Shown: in pieces, positions 53,367 to 61,707 of the stretch
Position numbering within the stretch: the first letter of the stretch is position 1
Layout of the letters: each line of letters starts with the position of its first letter
NCBI GenBank assembly: GCA_035541875.1
Contig: DATKML010000014.1
Coordinates: 62,001 to 126,000 of the forward strand
Direction of reading: 5' to 3'
Length of the DNA: 64,000 nt
From: JAJPHI01 sp035541875
GTDB lineage: Bacteria; Desulfobacterota; Binatia; Binatales; Binataceae
Program-made: the position numbers and the translations under genes
Notes under the pieces: generated by a model
The model's input: only the letters and a program-made list of their open reading frames with translations
What the model was told of the DNA's origin: nothing
The model's database searches: none

Positions 53367-54488
53367 ATGGCGCGCAAAGCTAATCGAAGCAAGGCGGCCA
53401 GTGTCTCGAAGGCGGGAGCGACCCCGGTTCGGCGTGTTGCTCCTGCGGATGTCGATCACGATGAAGATGTGGTCGAAGCCGAAGCGGTTCGTCTGGAGCC
53501 CGACGCTGAGGAACCGGTCGATGCCCCCACCGATCCCGTCGAACTGAGTTCCTATCACGAGGAAGAAGAACCGCTGGACGAGGCTGTCGCTGAAAGCCGG
53601 CTTCCCGGAATTGACGAAGAAGGCGCAGCGAGCGGACCACTCGTTCCATATGATCCGCTCAATCGCTATCTGGCGGAAATCCGGCGTTTCCCGCTGCTCT
53701 CGCGCGAGGAAGAGACGGCGATCGCCCATCGATATGTTCAAAATCGCGACCCTAACGATGCCTATCGCTTGGTGACTGCCAACCTACGGCTGGTAGTCAA
53801 AATCGCCAACGAGTTCGCTCGCGCCTCGCGCAACCTCCTCGATCTAATCCAGGAGGGTAATGTCGGCTTGATGGAGGCGGTGAAGAACTTCGATCCCTAC
53901 CGCGGAATTCGCTTCCCGTCCTACGCCGTATGGTGGGTAAGGGCCTATATCTATCGCTACCTGATCAACAACTGGCGCCTGGTCAAAATCGGCACGACCC
54001 AAGCCCAGCGGAAGCTCTTTTTCAATTTGCGCAAGGAGACCGAGCGTCTCGAGGCCGAAGGCTTCACCGCCCAACCCAAACTGCTGGCCCAGCGTATGGG
54101 TGTGAAGGAGAGCGAGGTCCGGGAGATGCAGGATAGGATGGCGCAGAGCGAGGTCTCGCTCGATCAGCCAGCGAGTCCCGACGACGATACGCGCTTGATC
54201 GACGCGCTTCCGGACAACGCGCTTAACCCCGAAGAGGCAACCGCGCGGGCCCAATGGCGTAATTTCGCCCATGAGCAGGTCGAAGCCTTCGCCCAGCAGC
54301 TCAAGGACAAGGAGCTGGAGATTTTCCGCTCGCGCCTGATGGCCGAAGAGCCACCGACGCTGCAAGAAATCGGTGATCGCCTCGGCGTGAGCCGCGAACG
54401 AGTAAGGCAAATTGAAACGCGCCTAAAGCAAAGGCTGCGCGAATTTCTGCAAGAGCGCGCCGAAGATATCGACCACGCCGAGACCTGA
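53367..54488 (+). CDS. rpoH: RNA polymerase sigma factor RpoH-like (sigma-32 group)
   Basis: 373 aa from the ATG at 53367 (a TTG nine bases upstream is possible). An unusually long acidic N-terminal extension (about residues 20-90) precedes sigma region 1.2/2 (PLNRYLAEIRRFPLLSREEE, ANLRLVVKIANEF, LLDLIQEGNVGLMEAV, FDPYRGIRFPSYAVWWVRAYI). The RpoH box QRKLFFNLR follows (about 214-222), then region 3 and region 4 with DRLGVSRERVRQIE. The RpoH box strongly supports a heat-shock-type sigma factor. About 30 bases after rpoZ. Confidence 0.92.
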   Translation: MARKANRSKAASVSKAGATPVRRVAPADVDHDEDVVEAEAVRLEPDAEEPVDAPTDPVELSSYHEEEEPLDEAVAESRLPGIDEEGAASGPLVPYDPLNRYLAEIRRFPLLSREEETAIAHRYVQNRDPNDAYRLVTANLRLVVKIANEFARASRNLLDLIQEGNVGLMEAVKNFDPYRGIRFPSYAVWWVRAYIYRYLINNWRLVKIGTTQAQRKLFFNLRKETERLEAEGFTAQPKLLAQRMGVKESEVREMQDRMAQSEVSLDQPASPDDDTRLIDALPDNALNPEEATARAQWRNFAHEQVEAFAQQLKDKELEIFRSRLMAEEPPTLQEIGDRLGVSRERVRQIETRLKQRLREFLQERAEDIDHAET

Positions 54489-54554
54489 TAGCTCCAGCCG
54501 AATAAAACCCGAAGCACGCCGCTGGGGTACTATCGATCATTTTTCCACAGGGGC

Positions 54555-54584
54555 TTGTGAAGGCTTTCCACAGGCTGCGATAAT
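54555..54584 (+). promoter_or_regulatory. Possible promoter of the CinA-like gene
   Basis: TTGTGA (54555-54560), 18 bases, GATAAT (54579-54584); it would start transcription about 15 bases before the ATG at 54607. TTTCCACAGG occurs twice around it (54542 and 54565). Confidence 0.4.
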
Positions 54585-54606
54585 AGCCTAGGCGGCGGTC
54601 CTTGAT

Positions 54607-55335
54607 ATGGAACAGCGCAGTTGCGCGATGGTGGTGGTGGGGAATGAGATTCTGTCCGGCAAGGTGCAGGACACGAATGCCTATTTTGCCGCCCGCGAAT
54701 TGCGCCGAATCGGCGTCACCCTCAAACGTATCAGCGTAGTGCCCGACGAACTCGATCCGATTGGCGAGGAGGTCGTTTCCTGCGCCCGATCGCACGATTT
54801 CGTAATTACGTCCGGCGGCGTAGGTCCGACCCACGACGACATCACGATCGAGGCTATTGCCCGCGCTTTCGCCCGCAAACTTGTAATTCATCCTGAACTG
54901 GAAGCGCTCGTCCGCAAGTATTTCGGCGACCGAGCGGAATCAGGAATGAAGATGGCGGAGATTCCCGAGGGTGGCACGCTCAACGACTCGGGAGATTTGC
55001 GCTTCCCGACCGTCCAACTCGAGAACGTTTATATTTTGCCCGGAATCCCGCAAATCTTTGAGCGCAAACTTTCGGGGTTGCTGGAACGTTTCGCGACCGA
55101 TCCCTATTTCCTGCGCGTGATTTATACGAACGCAGGCGAGGACCAGATCGCCGAATATCTGAATACCTGTTTGAAGAGTTATCCCGATTTGATGCTCGGT
55201 TCGTATCCGCGAATCGGAGATCCGGCTTATCGGGTGAAAGTTACGCTGGAATCGAAAGAGCGCGATTACCTGGAACGTGCCTTTAATCATCTGATGGAAC
55301 TGCTGCCCGGTACGATGGTGGTGAGGACGGAATAA
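54607..55335 (+). CDS. CinA-type MoaB/Mog-domain protein
   Basis: 242 aa of the competence/damage-inducible CinA N-terminal family: VVVGNEILSGKVQDTNAYFAARELRRIGV, FVITSGGVGPTHDDITIEAIA, MAEIPEGG and ILPGIPQIFERKL. The C-terminal amidohydrolase domain of full CinA (nicotinamide-nucleotide amidase) is absent, as in the eukaryote-type and many deltaproteobacterial forms. Likely binds a nucleotide or pyrophosphate substrate (FAD/ADP-ribose-type pyrophosphatase activity in homologues). Single gene. Confidence 0.9.
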   Translation: MEQRSCAMVVVGNEILSGKVQDTNAYFAARELRRIGVTLKRISVVPDELDPIGEEVVSCARSHDFVITSGGVGPTHDDITIEAIARAFARKLVIHPELEALVRKYFGDRAESGMKMAEIPEGGTLNDSGDLRFPTVQLENVYILPGIPQIFERKLSGLLERFATDPYFLRVIYTNAGEDQIAEYLNTCLKSYPDLMLGSYPRIGDPAYRVKVTLESKERDYLERAFNHLMELLPGTMVVRTE

Positions 55336-55360
55336 GTTTTTTCTGGTGGAGGATAAAGTT

Positions 55361-56077
55361 ATGCGGTTCGGTCTAACAAAGGTTTCTGTGCTGACGATGG
55401 CGGTAGCTTTGGCGAGTGGTTCGATGGCTCTCGCGCAAGACAACACCGTTAATCCCGCTTCGACCTCAAAGACACCTCAGGTGACCCAGCCGTCGGAAGG
55501 TGGGGTTAACTGGAAAGGCGTTGGCGTTGGTGCCGGAACGATGGCCGGTAATGTCCTCTATGTCCCGGCGAAGCTGGCCTACGGCCTACTTGGCGGTATC
55601 GGTGGAGGCGCTGCCTGGGCGCTGACGGGAGGGAACACTCAAGTCGCCAATACCGTATGGCGCAGTTCGCTTGGTGGGGATTATATCCTCACGCCCGATA
55701 TGATTGAGGGCAAGCAGAAGGTCCACTTCACTGGACCGACCAATACCGCACCTGCAGGAGACGAGACTAGTTCGGCGGCCACGACCACTTCTTCGGCGAG
55801 TCTGGCGAGCGCGAGCCCCACGACTTCATCGAGCTATCCGGCAACCAGCACGAGTTCATCGCTGAACTCGAGTTCGACGTCTTCGTCCTCGATGGCGCCG
55901 AGTTCATCAAGCGCGTATAGCGGCGGATCGCATCCGCTTGATAGCGGCGCAGGTCCGGTGAGCGGGTCAGCGACGACCAGCAGTTACAAGGCACCGAGCA
56001 CTGTCAGTAGTTCAAGCTATAGCAGCAGCGCGAGTACTGCGACGGCCGCGCCCAAGCTGAACACGAGTATTGAATAA
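55361..56077 (+). CDS. Secreted protein with Ser/Thr-rich tail, unknown
   Basis: 238 aa from the ATG at 55361 (GGAGGATAAAGTT upstream). Signal peptide VSVLTMAVALASGSMALA, then a conserved-looking core (about 35-115) NWKGVGVGAGTMAGNVLYVPAKLAYGLLGGIGGG with a glycine-rich hydrophobic stretch and VWRSSLGGDYILTPDM, then about 110 residues nearly all Ser/Thr/Ala. The core may insert in a membrane; the tail is a flexible linker or glycosylation target. No family recognised with certainty. Confidence 0.7.
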   Translation: MRFGLTKVSVLTMAVALASGSMALAQDNTVNPASTSKTPQVTQPSEGGVNWKGVGVGAGTMAGNVLYVPAKLAYGLLGGIGGGAAWALTGGNTQVANTVWRSSLGGDYILTPDMIEGKQKVHFTGPTNTAPAGDETSSAATTTSSASLASASPTTSSSYPATSTSSSLNSSSTSSSSMAPSSSSAYSGGSHPLDSGAGPVSGSATTSSYKAPSTVSSSSYSSSASTATAAPKLNTSIE

Positions 56078-56084
56078 AGAGAGC

Positions 56085-56435
56085 ATGAAGAAAGCACGAT
56101 TTCTCTGGAAATCCACCTGAACTACTTGTCGCAACGCAAGAGGGTTCTTGCGTACCGATCTTGGAGTGGAATTGGACGAGCGCGACTATGCGAAGCAACC
56201 ACTGAATCGCGTCGAGCTCGAGGAGCTTTTTGCAGGTCGCGACCCGCGGGATTTTATCAATCCCAAGAGTCCGGCCTTCAAGGCGATGGAGCTCAAGGGT
56301 AAGGATTTGACACTGGAACAGGCGATTGGGCTGATGGTCAAGGAGCCGAACCTGATCAAGCGTCCCCTGACGATTAAGGGCAAGACGATCATCGCGGGCT
56401 TCGATCAGGAGGCGCTGCGCAAGGCTCTCGCGTAA
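56085..56435 (+). CDS. Probable selenoprotein of the ArsC/Spx thioredoxin-fold family (UxxC)
   Basis: 116 aa if the in-frame TGA at 56118-56120 is read as selenocysteine (residue 12). The ATG at 56085 has AAAGAGAG just upstream. The product starts KKARFLWKST-U-TTCRNARGFLR, so the redox motif is UxxC where homologues have CxxC. It continues through the ArsC/Spx hallmarks GVELDERDYAKQPLNRVELEELF and KEPNLIKRPLTIKGKTIIAGFD. Everything is in one frame with TGA as the only interruption, and a strong hairpin follows it. Family members are arsenate reductases or thioredoxin-like regulators. Ordinary gene calling would start at the TTG at 56148 and lose the active site. A Cys-to-stop pseudogene is the alternative. 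Confidence 0.8.
56134..56153 (+). promoter_or_regulatory. Candidate bacterial SECIS hairpin
   Basis: Perfect 8-bp stem ACGCAAGA (56134-56141) / TCTTGCGT (56146-56153) capped by GGGT (GGGU in RNA). It starts 13 bases after the TGA; the loop GGU lies about 22 bases downstream. A short stem with G/GU in the apical loop at this distance is the known form of SelB-binding elements. Confidence 0.75.
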
Positions 56436-56468
56436 GTTACGACTGCGAGTCAGTGCCGCGACGCGGAA

Positions 56469-57836
56469 GTGGTTCCAGCCCGACTGCTGTCTGATCCGCG
56501 TATCACGACACGGATTCCTGGAGACCCTGATCCGCGCGGACAGTGCGTTCTCTACTGGATGCGACGTTCGCAGCGCGTATCAGACAATCCGGCGCTCGAA
56601 ACAGCAATTGCAATCGCAAACGAGGTGAGGCTTCCTCTCCTCGTTTTCTTTTGTCTCCGCGATCTCCCCGATACGAGTATCCGCACTATCAGCTTCATGG
56701 TGGACGGGCTCCGAGAGACAGCCGAAAGCCTGGAAAATCGTAGTGTCGGTTTCGTGCTGCGTCATGCGCGGGGGCGCGCAAGCGATGAACTCGGCCGCCT
56801 CTGCGATGAGGTGCATCCATCGGCTGTTGTGACGGACGAGAACGCGCTCGGTGGAATCGATGGATGGAAGCGACTCGTTCCCGCCGACTTTCGATTGCCG
56901 TTGGTGACTGTCGATGCGGACGTGATCGTGCCAAGTGCGCTCTTGCCGAAAGAGCATTTCGCGGCCCGCACGATACGTCCAAAAATCCATCAGCAACTCG
57001 ATCGTTTCCTCCGCCCCGTCGAGAAGTATCGCGTGCAAGTCCGGTGGGAGCGGGACGTCGCCGGACTCCTTCCCGAAGCGACCCTCCTCAATCGCCTAAC
57101 GCTGGATCGGTCGATTGGGGTGACTCACTTCAAGGGTGGAACCGCAAACGGGATGCTTGATCTGAAGTCGTTCCTGAAAGGGCGGCTCGACGGCTATGCG
57201 ATCCGCCGAAATCATCCGGAGGTCGACGGAACGAGCCAGCTCTCGCCGTATATTCATTTTGGGCAGCTTGGGCCGCATACGATTGCCCTCGCGGTGCGGG
57301 ATGCTGACGCGCCTGAAGCGGATCGCGAAGCGTTCCTGGAAGAGTTTATCGTGCGTCGTGAACTCGCGATCAACTTCGTGCGCTTCAATCGACACTACAA
57401 GTCGCTGGTGAGTTGCGAGCCGTGGGCGCTGCGTACGTTGCGCGAGCATGCGGACGATCCGCGTCCCTATCGCTACAGCGAGCGGCAATTCGAGAACGCT
57501 GAGACGCACGACGCATTATGGAATGCGGCACAGCGCCAAATGGTGCGCAGTGGATGGATGCATGGCTACGTCCGAATGTATTGGGCGAAGAAGATCCTCG
57601 AATGGAGCCCATCGGCGGAGGCCGCCTACGAAATCGCGGTGCGGTTGAACGATTGCTACGAACTCGACGGACGCGACGCCAATGGATACGCCGGAATTGC
57701 ATGGGCGATCGGCGGCAAACATGATCGTGCGTGGGGGCCCGAACGGCCGATCTATGGCAAAATTCGTTATATGTCGGCGGCTAGTACCGGGCGCAAATTC
57801 GACAGCCGGTCCTATATCGCGCGATGGCGGGAATGA
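56469..57836 (+). CDS. phr: Class II deoxyribodipyrimidine photolyase
   Basis: 455-aa light-dependent repair enzyme that splits cyclobutane pyrimidine dimers with FADH-. GTG start. The antenna domain begins CVLYWMRRSQRVSDNPALETAI (class II 'YWM.RD.R..DN.AL'); the FAD-binding helical domain has SQLSPYIHFGQLG, FLEEFIVRRELAINFVRF, SGWMHGYVRMYWAKKILEW and DGRDANGYAGIAWAIGG, the class II signature. Overlaps the next gene by 13 bases. Confidence 0.95.
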   Translation: MVPARLLSDPRITTRIPGDPDPRGQCVLYWMRRSQRVSDNPALETAIAIANEVRLPLLVFFCLRDLPDTSIRTISFMVDGLRETAESLENRSVGFVLRHARGRASDELGRLCDEVHPSAVVTDENALGGIDGWKRLVPADFRLPLVTVDADVIVPSALLPKEHFAARTIRPKIHQQLDRFLRPVEKYRVQVRWERDVAGLLPEATLLNRLTLDRSIGVTHFKGGTANGMLDLKSFLKGRLDGYAIRRNHPEVDGTSQLSPYIHFGQLGPHTIALAVRDADAPEADREAFLEEFIVRRELAINFVRFNRHYKSLVSCEPWALRTLREHADDPRPYRYSERQFENAETHDALWNAAQRQMVRSGWMHGYVRMYWAKKILEWSPSAEAAYEIAVRLNDCYELDGRDANGYAGIAWAIGGKHDRAWGPERPIYGKIRYMSAASTGRKFDSRSYIARWRE

Positions 57837-58819
57837 AACGAGAGTATCCTGAGGGCGATAGCCACAAATCCGAGACCCCAATTCGGATAGGGGTTTCGGC
57901 CTGCTTGCTTGGTCAGGAAGTCCGCTTCGATGCCGGCCACAAGCGCGACTCGTTCCTTGTCGATACGCTCGGCGCTTTCGTTGAGTTTGTTCCTGTCTGT
58001 CCCGAGTTCGAACTAGGTCTGGGCGTTCCGCGCGAGACGCTTCGCCTTGAGCGCGATGGTGATGACATCCGCCTGGTCGCGCCGCGCAGCGGGAGTGACC
58101 ATACTAAGGCGATGCGCGCGTTCGCGTCGAAGCGCACGGCGGCGCTCGCCGACGAAGATCTCTCAGGCTACGTCCTCAAGAAGGGTTCGCCGAGTTGCGG
58201 GATGGAACGGGTGCGTGTCTATGGCAGCTCAGGGATGCCGTCGCACGATGGGCGTGGGCTTTTCGCGTCGGCCTTGATGCAGCGCTATCCGCATCTGCCG
58301 GTCGAAGAGGAGGGGAGACTCAACGATCCGCGATTGCGTGAAAATTTTATCGAACGGATTTTCGCGTACTATCGACTGAGGACTTTTTTCGCTGGCCGCT
58401 GGACGCAGGGTGGACTAGTCGCGTTTCACACCGCGTACAAGCTGCAGCTGATGGCTCATTCGCCACGCCATTATCGCGAGATGGGGCGTATCGTCGCCGA
58501 AGCCCGCAACAGCGATCGCGCTAAACTGCGCGAGACTTACGAGACCTCGTTCATGGAGGCGATGGCAACAATCGCGACGTCCGCGCGCCATGTGAATGTC
58601 CTGCAACATATCGCAGGCTACTTTCGCGAGCATCTCGACTCCACCGGACGGCGCGAACTGGCTACACTGATCAAGGACTACCGCCAGGGCCTTGTCCCGC
58701 TGATTGTTCCGATAACGCTCATTCGCCATTACGTGCGGCTTTACGATATCGCCTATCTCAAAGGGCAACTCTACCTCGAGCCGCATCCGAAGGAACTGAT
58801 GCTGCGGAATCACGTCTAA
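57824..58819 (+). CDS. DUF523-DUF1722 (YbgA-type) protein
   Basis: 331 aa. DUF523 (about 20-160): IGVSACLLGQEVRFDAGHKRD, PVCPEFELGLGVPRE, KKGSPSCGMERVRVY with conserved cysteines. DUF1722 (about 190-310): FHTAYKLQLMAHSP, YREMGRIVAEA, HVNVLQHIAGYF. The combination often sits next to photolyase genes, as here (13-base overlap), suggesting a role linked to DNA repair or light stress, but no activity is established. Confidence 0.93.
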   Translation: MAGMKREYPEGDSHKSETPIRIGVSACLLGQEVRFDAGHKRDSFLVDTLGAFVEFVPVCPEFELGLGVPRETLRLERDGDDIRLVAPRSGSDHTKAMRAFASKRTAALADEDLSGYVLKKGSPSCGMERVRVYGSSGMPSHDGRGLFASALMQRYPHLPVEEEGRLNDPRLRENFIERIFAYYRLRTFFAGRWTQGGLVAFHTAYKLQLMAHSPRHYREMGRIVAEARNSDRAKLRETYETSFMEAMATIATSARHVNVLQHIAGYFREHLDSTGRRELATLIKDYRQGLVPLIVPITLIRHYVRLYDIAYLKGQLYLEPHPKELMLRNHV

Positions 58820-58924
58820 ATACCTCGCGCTTGCCGTCACAGCGAGGCGCGTAGTAATGGTCCCGCTAGCAGTTAATTCTCGTCACCTCGCGCACGGTTG
58901 CAGCGAAAAAGGCTCCGGATTCCG

Positions 58925-58966
58925 GGATTCCTCGCGCGCCAGGCATCGTACACGCGCGGGAATGAC
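58925..58966. repeat. Intergenic inverted repeat
   Basis: ATTCCTCGCGCG (58927-58938) pairs with CGCGCGGGAAT (58953-58963) with one extra base. Followed by GACA, it looks like the 'GGGAATGACA' type of dispersed palindrome seen in many genomes. Confidence 0.5.
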
Positions 58967-58988
58967 AAAACGGAAGGTGGAGGTAACT

Positions 58989-59873
58989 ATGAAAGTAGGT
59001 CTTTTTGCGGTGGGCACTGGTCGGATGGCTGGTGGTGGTTTGCTCAAAACCGTCGCGACGAATGCTGAGCGGATGGGGTTCTCGACGCTCTGGGTGCCGG
59101 AGCACGTCGTGCTGCTCGACAAGTACGCGTCGAAGTATCCGTACTCCAACGATGGCGCATTGCCGGCGCAGACCAACGCGCCAATCTTCGATCCATTTAT
59201 CTCGCTCTCCACGATGGCTGCGGTCACTTCGAAGATTCGCCTCGCTACCGGCATCTGCCTGGTGCCGGAGCATAATCCGCTGGTACTTGGCAAAGTGGTG
59301 GCGACGCTCGATTTCCTGAGCGGTGGTCGTGTGGTGCTCGGCGTAGGTATCGGATGGCTGGAAGAAGAGTTTCAGGCGATCGGGATTCCATGGGATCGTC
59401 GCACCGCCCGGACCCGCGAATGTATCGACGCGATGCGTAATCTATGGAGCCAGGACGTCAGCGCCTACAGCGGCGAGTTCGTAAAGTTCGATGGGGTACG
59501 CAGCTTTCCGAAGCCGGCGCGCGGTGCCAATGTTCCGATCTTTTTCGGCGGTGAGAGCGCTCCGGCGCTGCGACGTGTCGCGGAGTACGGCACCGGATGG
59601 GTCGGGTTTAATCTCACGCCGGACGAGGCCGCCGCGAAGATCAAACGGATCGAGGAGTTGCTCGCAGCGAACGGTCGTAAACGATCTGACGTCGAACTGG
59701 CCGTATCGCCATATACCAAGAAAGTGACGCCCGACGATCTGAAGCGTTATCGCGATGCGGGAGTCGACGAGGTCGTGCTCGTGAGCCTGCGTCCACCGCG
59801 CGAAGAAGCCGAGACGATCAAGGATATTGAGCAGATCTCACGCGATTGGGTTGAACCCGCCGCGCGACTGTAG
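58989..59873 (+). CDS. LLM-class F420-dependent oxidoreductase (tandem copy 1)
   Basis: 294 aa from the ATG at 58989, chosen because GGAGGTAACT lies immediately upstream; an earlier in-frame start crosses the inverted repeat. Luciferase-like motifs: NAERMGFSTLWVPEHVVL, ATGICLVPEHNPLVLGK, FLSGGRVVLGVGIGWLEEEF, PIFFGGESAPALRRVAEYGTGWVGFNL. About two thirds identical by eye to the next LLM gene at 60052, so a tandem duplication. Substrate unknown. Confidence 0.93.
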   Translation: MKVGLFAVGTGRMAGGGLLKTVATNAERMGFSTLWVPEHVVLLDKYASKYPYSNDGALPAQTNAPIFDPFISLSTMAAVTSKIRLATGICLVPEHNPLVLGKVVATLDFLSGGRVVLGVGIGWLEEEFQAIGIPWDRRTARTRECIDAMRNLWSQDVSAYSGEFVKFDGVRSFPKPARGANVPIFFGGESAPALRRVAEYGTGWVGFNLTPDEAAAKIKRIEELLAANGRKRSDVELAVSPYTKKVTPDDLKRYRDAGVDEVVLVSLRPPREEAETIKDIEQISRDWVEPAARL

Positions 59874-59926
59874 GACGCAGCCGAGATTCTTCGCTTCGCA
59901 TGTCCTTCGGCATCGCTCAGGGCATG

Positions 59927-59996
59927 CTTCGCTCAGAATGACTTGAGGTGTTTGGCCACTTGGATCAGGCGTCAAGTCATCCTGAGCGGAGCGAAG
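59927..59996. repeat. REP-like inverted repeat between tandem LLM genes
   Basis: CTTCGCTCAGAATGACTTGA (59927-59946) is inverted, with one mismatch and a 5-base gap, against the arm at 59972-59996, which reads TCAAGTCATCCTGAGCGGAG and then CGAAG. It matches the widespread 'GTCATCCTGAGCGAAGCGAAGG'-type intergenic palindrome and may form an mRNA hairpin. Confidence 0.65.
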
Positions 59997-60051
59997 GATC
60001 GCGCCTCGGGCGAAGCAAGGTAACGCTTACAACACAAGGAGCACACAATTC

Positions 60052-60933
60052 ATGGACGTTGGTTATTTCGCAATTGGTATCGGACCGCTGACTACTCCCG
60101 AATGGGTTAAGCCGGTCGCGGTGACCGCCGAAGGACTCGGCTTTTCCAGTATCTGGGCTCCTGAGCATGTCGTACTGCTCGAACAGTACGCCTCGAAGTA
60201 TCCGTACTCCGCTGGCGAATTTCCGATGCCAACCGATACGCCGTTCGCCGACCCTTTTACCACGTTGGCCTTTGCTGCGGCGTATACCAGCAAGATCAAA
60301 ATCGCGACCGGCATCTGTCTGGTGCCGGAGCATAATCCGCTGGTACTGGCCAAGACGGTCGCGACGCTCGATCGCATGAGCGGTGGCCGCTTTATTCTGG
60401 GCGTCGGTATCGGATGGCTGGCGGAGGAGTTCCAGGCCCTGGGTCTGACCTTCGATCGTAGGGCGCAGCGCACGCGTGAGTATATCGACGTGATGCGCAA
60501 GCTGTGGAGCGAATCGAAGAGTTCCCATAGCGGCGAGTTCGTTAGCTTCCCGAGCGTGCAGAGCTATCCCAAACCGCACAATAATCGCAGCGTGCCAGTG
60601 TGGTTCGGTGGCGAGAGTGGTCCCGCCTTGCGTCGTGTCGGCGAATACGGCGACGGGTGGGTCGGGTTCAACCTGACTCCTGACGAAGCTGCGCCGAAGA
60701 TCAAGCGGATCGAAGAGGTTCTCAAGGCCAACGGGCGCAAGCGTTCGGATGTCTATCTCTCGGTGTCGCCGTACGGGAAGAAGATTACGACCGATGATCT
60801 CAAGCGCTATCGCGACGCCGGTGCCGATGAAGTCGTGCTGGTCGTTTTCGATATCCCGTCGACGGTGACGGATCTCACCGCACGCATGGAGCAGATGGCC
60901 AAGGATTTCGTCGAGCCCGCCGCGAAGCTGTAA
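60052..60933 (+). CDS. LLM-class F420-dependent oxidoreductase (tandem copy 2)
   Basis: 293 aa. Closely parallels the upstream copy throughout (GFSSIWAPEHVVLLEQYASKYPY, ATGICLVPEHNPLVLAK, RMSGGRFILGVGIGWLAEEF, VWFGGESGPALRRVGEYGDGWVGFNL, KRYRDAGADEVVLV). Convergent with the SDR gene, only three bases between the stops. The two copies probably arose by local duplication and may serve different substrates. Confidence 0.93.
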   Translation: MDVGYFAIGIGPLTTPEWVKPVAVTAEGLGFSSIWAPEHVVLLEQYASKYPYSAGEFPMPTDTPFADPFTTLAFAAAYTSKIKIATGICLVPEHNPLVLAKTVATLDRMSGGRFILGVGIGWLAEEFQALGLTFDRRAQRTREYIDVMRKLWSESKSSHSGEFVSFPSVQSYPKPHNNRSVPVWFGGESGPALRRVGEYGDGWVGFNLTPDEAAPKIKRIEEVLKANGRKRSDVYLSVSPYGKKITTDDLKRYRDAGADEVVLVVFDIPSTVTDLTARMEQMAKDFVEPAAKL

Positions 60934-60936
60934 GTG

Positions 60937-61695
60937 CTACCGCGCGGTGAGGCCGCCGTCGACCGGGATCGCCGCGCCGGTTACGAACGACGACGCATCG
61001 GAGAAGAGCCAAGCTACGGCGGTCCCGATTTCTTCGGGCCGCCCAGCGCGGCCGATCGGTTCAGCCGAGAGCAAAGTGTTCTTGGTCGCTTCGTCCTTCA
61101 TCCATTCGACGATCGGGGGTGTCGCGATCACGCCGGGACAGATCGCGTTGATGCGAATCTTCTTCTCGGCATACTCGACAGCTGCGGTCTGCGTGATTCC
61201 GATTACGCCGTGCTTGGCGGCCGCATAGGCGCCCATCCGGGGTTGCGCGAGTAGCCCCGCAGTTGAGGCGGTATTCACGATCACGCCGCCACCCTGCTTG
61301 AGCATCTGCCGAATCTCATACTTCATGCAGAGCCAAACGCCCTTGAGATCGACAGCGAGGGTTTTGTCCCAGTTCTCTTCGGTGTCGTCGGCAGTCATAG
61401 CGATGAGCCCACTGATGCCGGCGTTATTAAAAGCACCGTCGAGCCGACCCCATTTGCGGACCGCCATATCGACCAGCGCTTCGACATCGGCAGCGCGTGA
61501 GACATCGGCCTTGCCGAAGTCGGCTTCGCCCCCCGCCTGCTCGATCAGCTGAACGGTCTCTTCGCCGCGCCGCGTCGAAATATCCGAGACCAGGACTTTA
61601 GCTCCTTCGCGCGCTAATACGATCGCTGTCGCGCGGCCGATTCCGCCACCGGCGCCGGTGACGAGTGAGACTTTGTCTTGAAGTAGTGATGCCAT
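60937..61695 (-). CDS. Short-chain dehydrogenase/reductase
   Basis: 252 aa classical SDR: TGAGGGIGRATA, NNAG, Ser in NTASTAGLL, YAAAKHG and PGVIATPPI; GGAGAAAAC precedes the ATG. Downstream of the Rieske pair on the same strand and probably in its operon, where a cis-diol dehydrogenase would fit. Very similar to the partial SDR at the window end. Confidence 0.94.
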   Translation of the reverse strand: MASLLQDKVSLVTGAGGGIGRATAIVLAREGAKVLVSDISTRRGEETVQLIEQAGGEADFGKADVSRAADVEALVDMAVRKWGRLDGAFNNAGISGLIAMTADDTEENWDKTLAVDLKGVWLCMKYEIRQMLKQGGGVIVNTASTAGLLAQPRMGAYAAAKHGVIGITQTAAVEYAEKKIRINAICPGVIATPPIVEWMKDEATKNTLLSAEPIGRAGRPEEIGTAVAWLFSDASSFVTGAAIPVDGGLTAR

Positions 61696-61707
61696 GTTTT
61701 CTCCACC

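Noticed and set aside
52445..53392. Longer 315-codon version of the membrane protein
   Set aside because: The extra N-terminal part is antisense to rpoZ and lacks protein-like composition; the start at 53053 is used.
54541..54575. DnaA-box-like TTTTCCACA and CTTTCCACA suggesting an origin
   Set aside because: Only two imperfect boxes, no AT-rich unwinding region and no dnaA or dnaN nearby.
56118..56120. TGA in the ArsC-like gene as a plain nonsense mutation
   Set aside because: The coding frame downstream is well preserved, the stop sits precisely at the redox Cys position and a SECIS-like hairpin follows, so selenocysteine is the better reading, though not proven.
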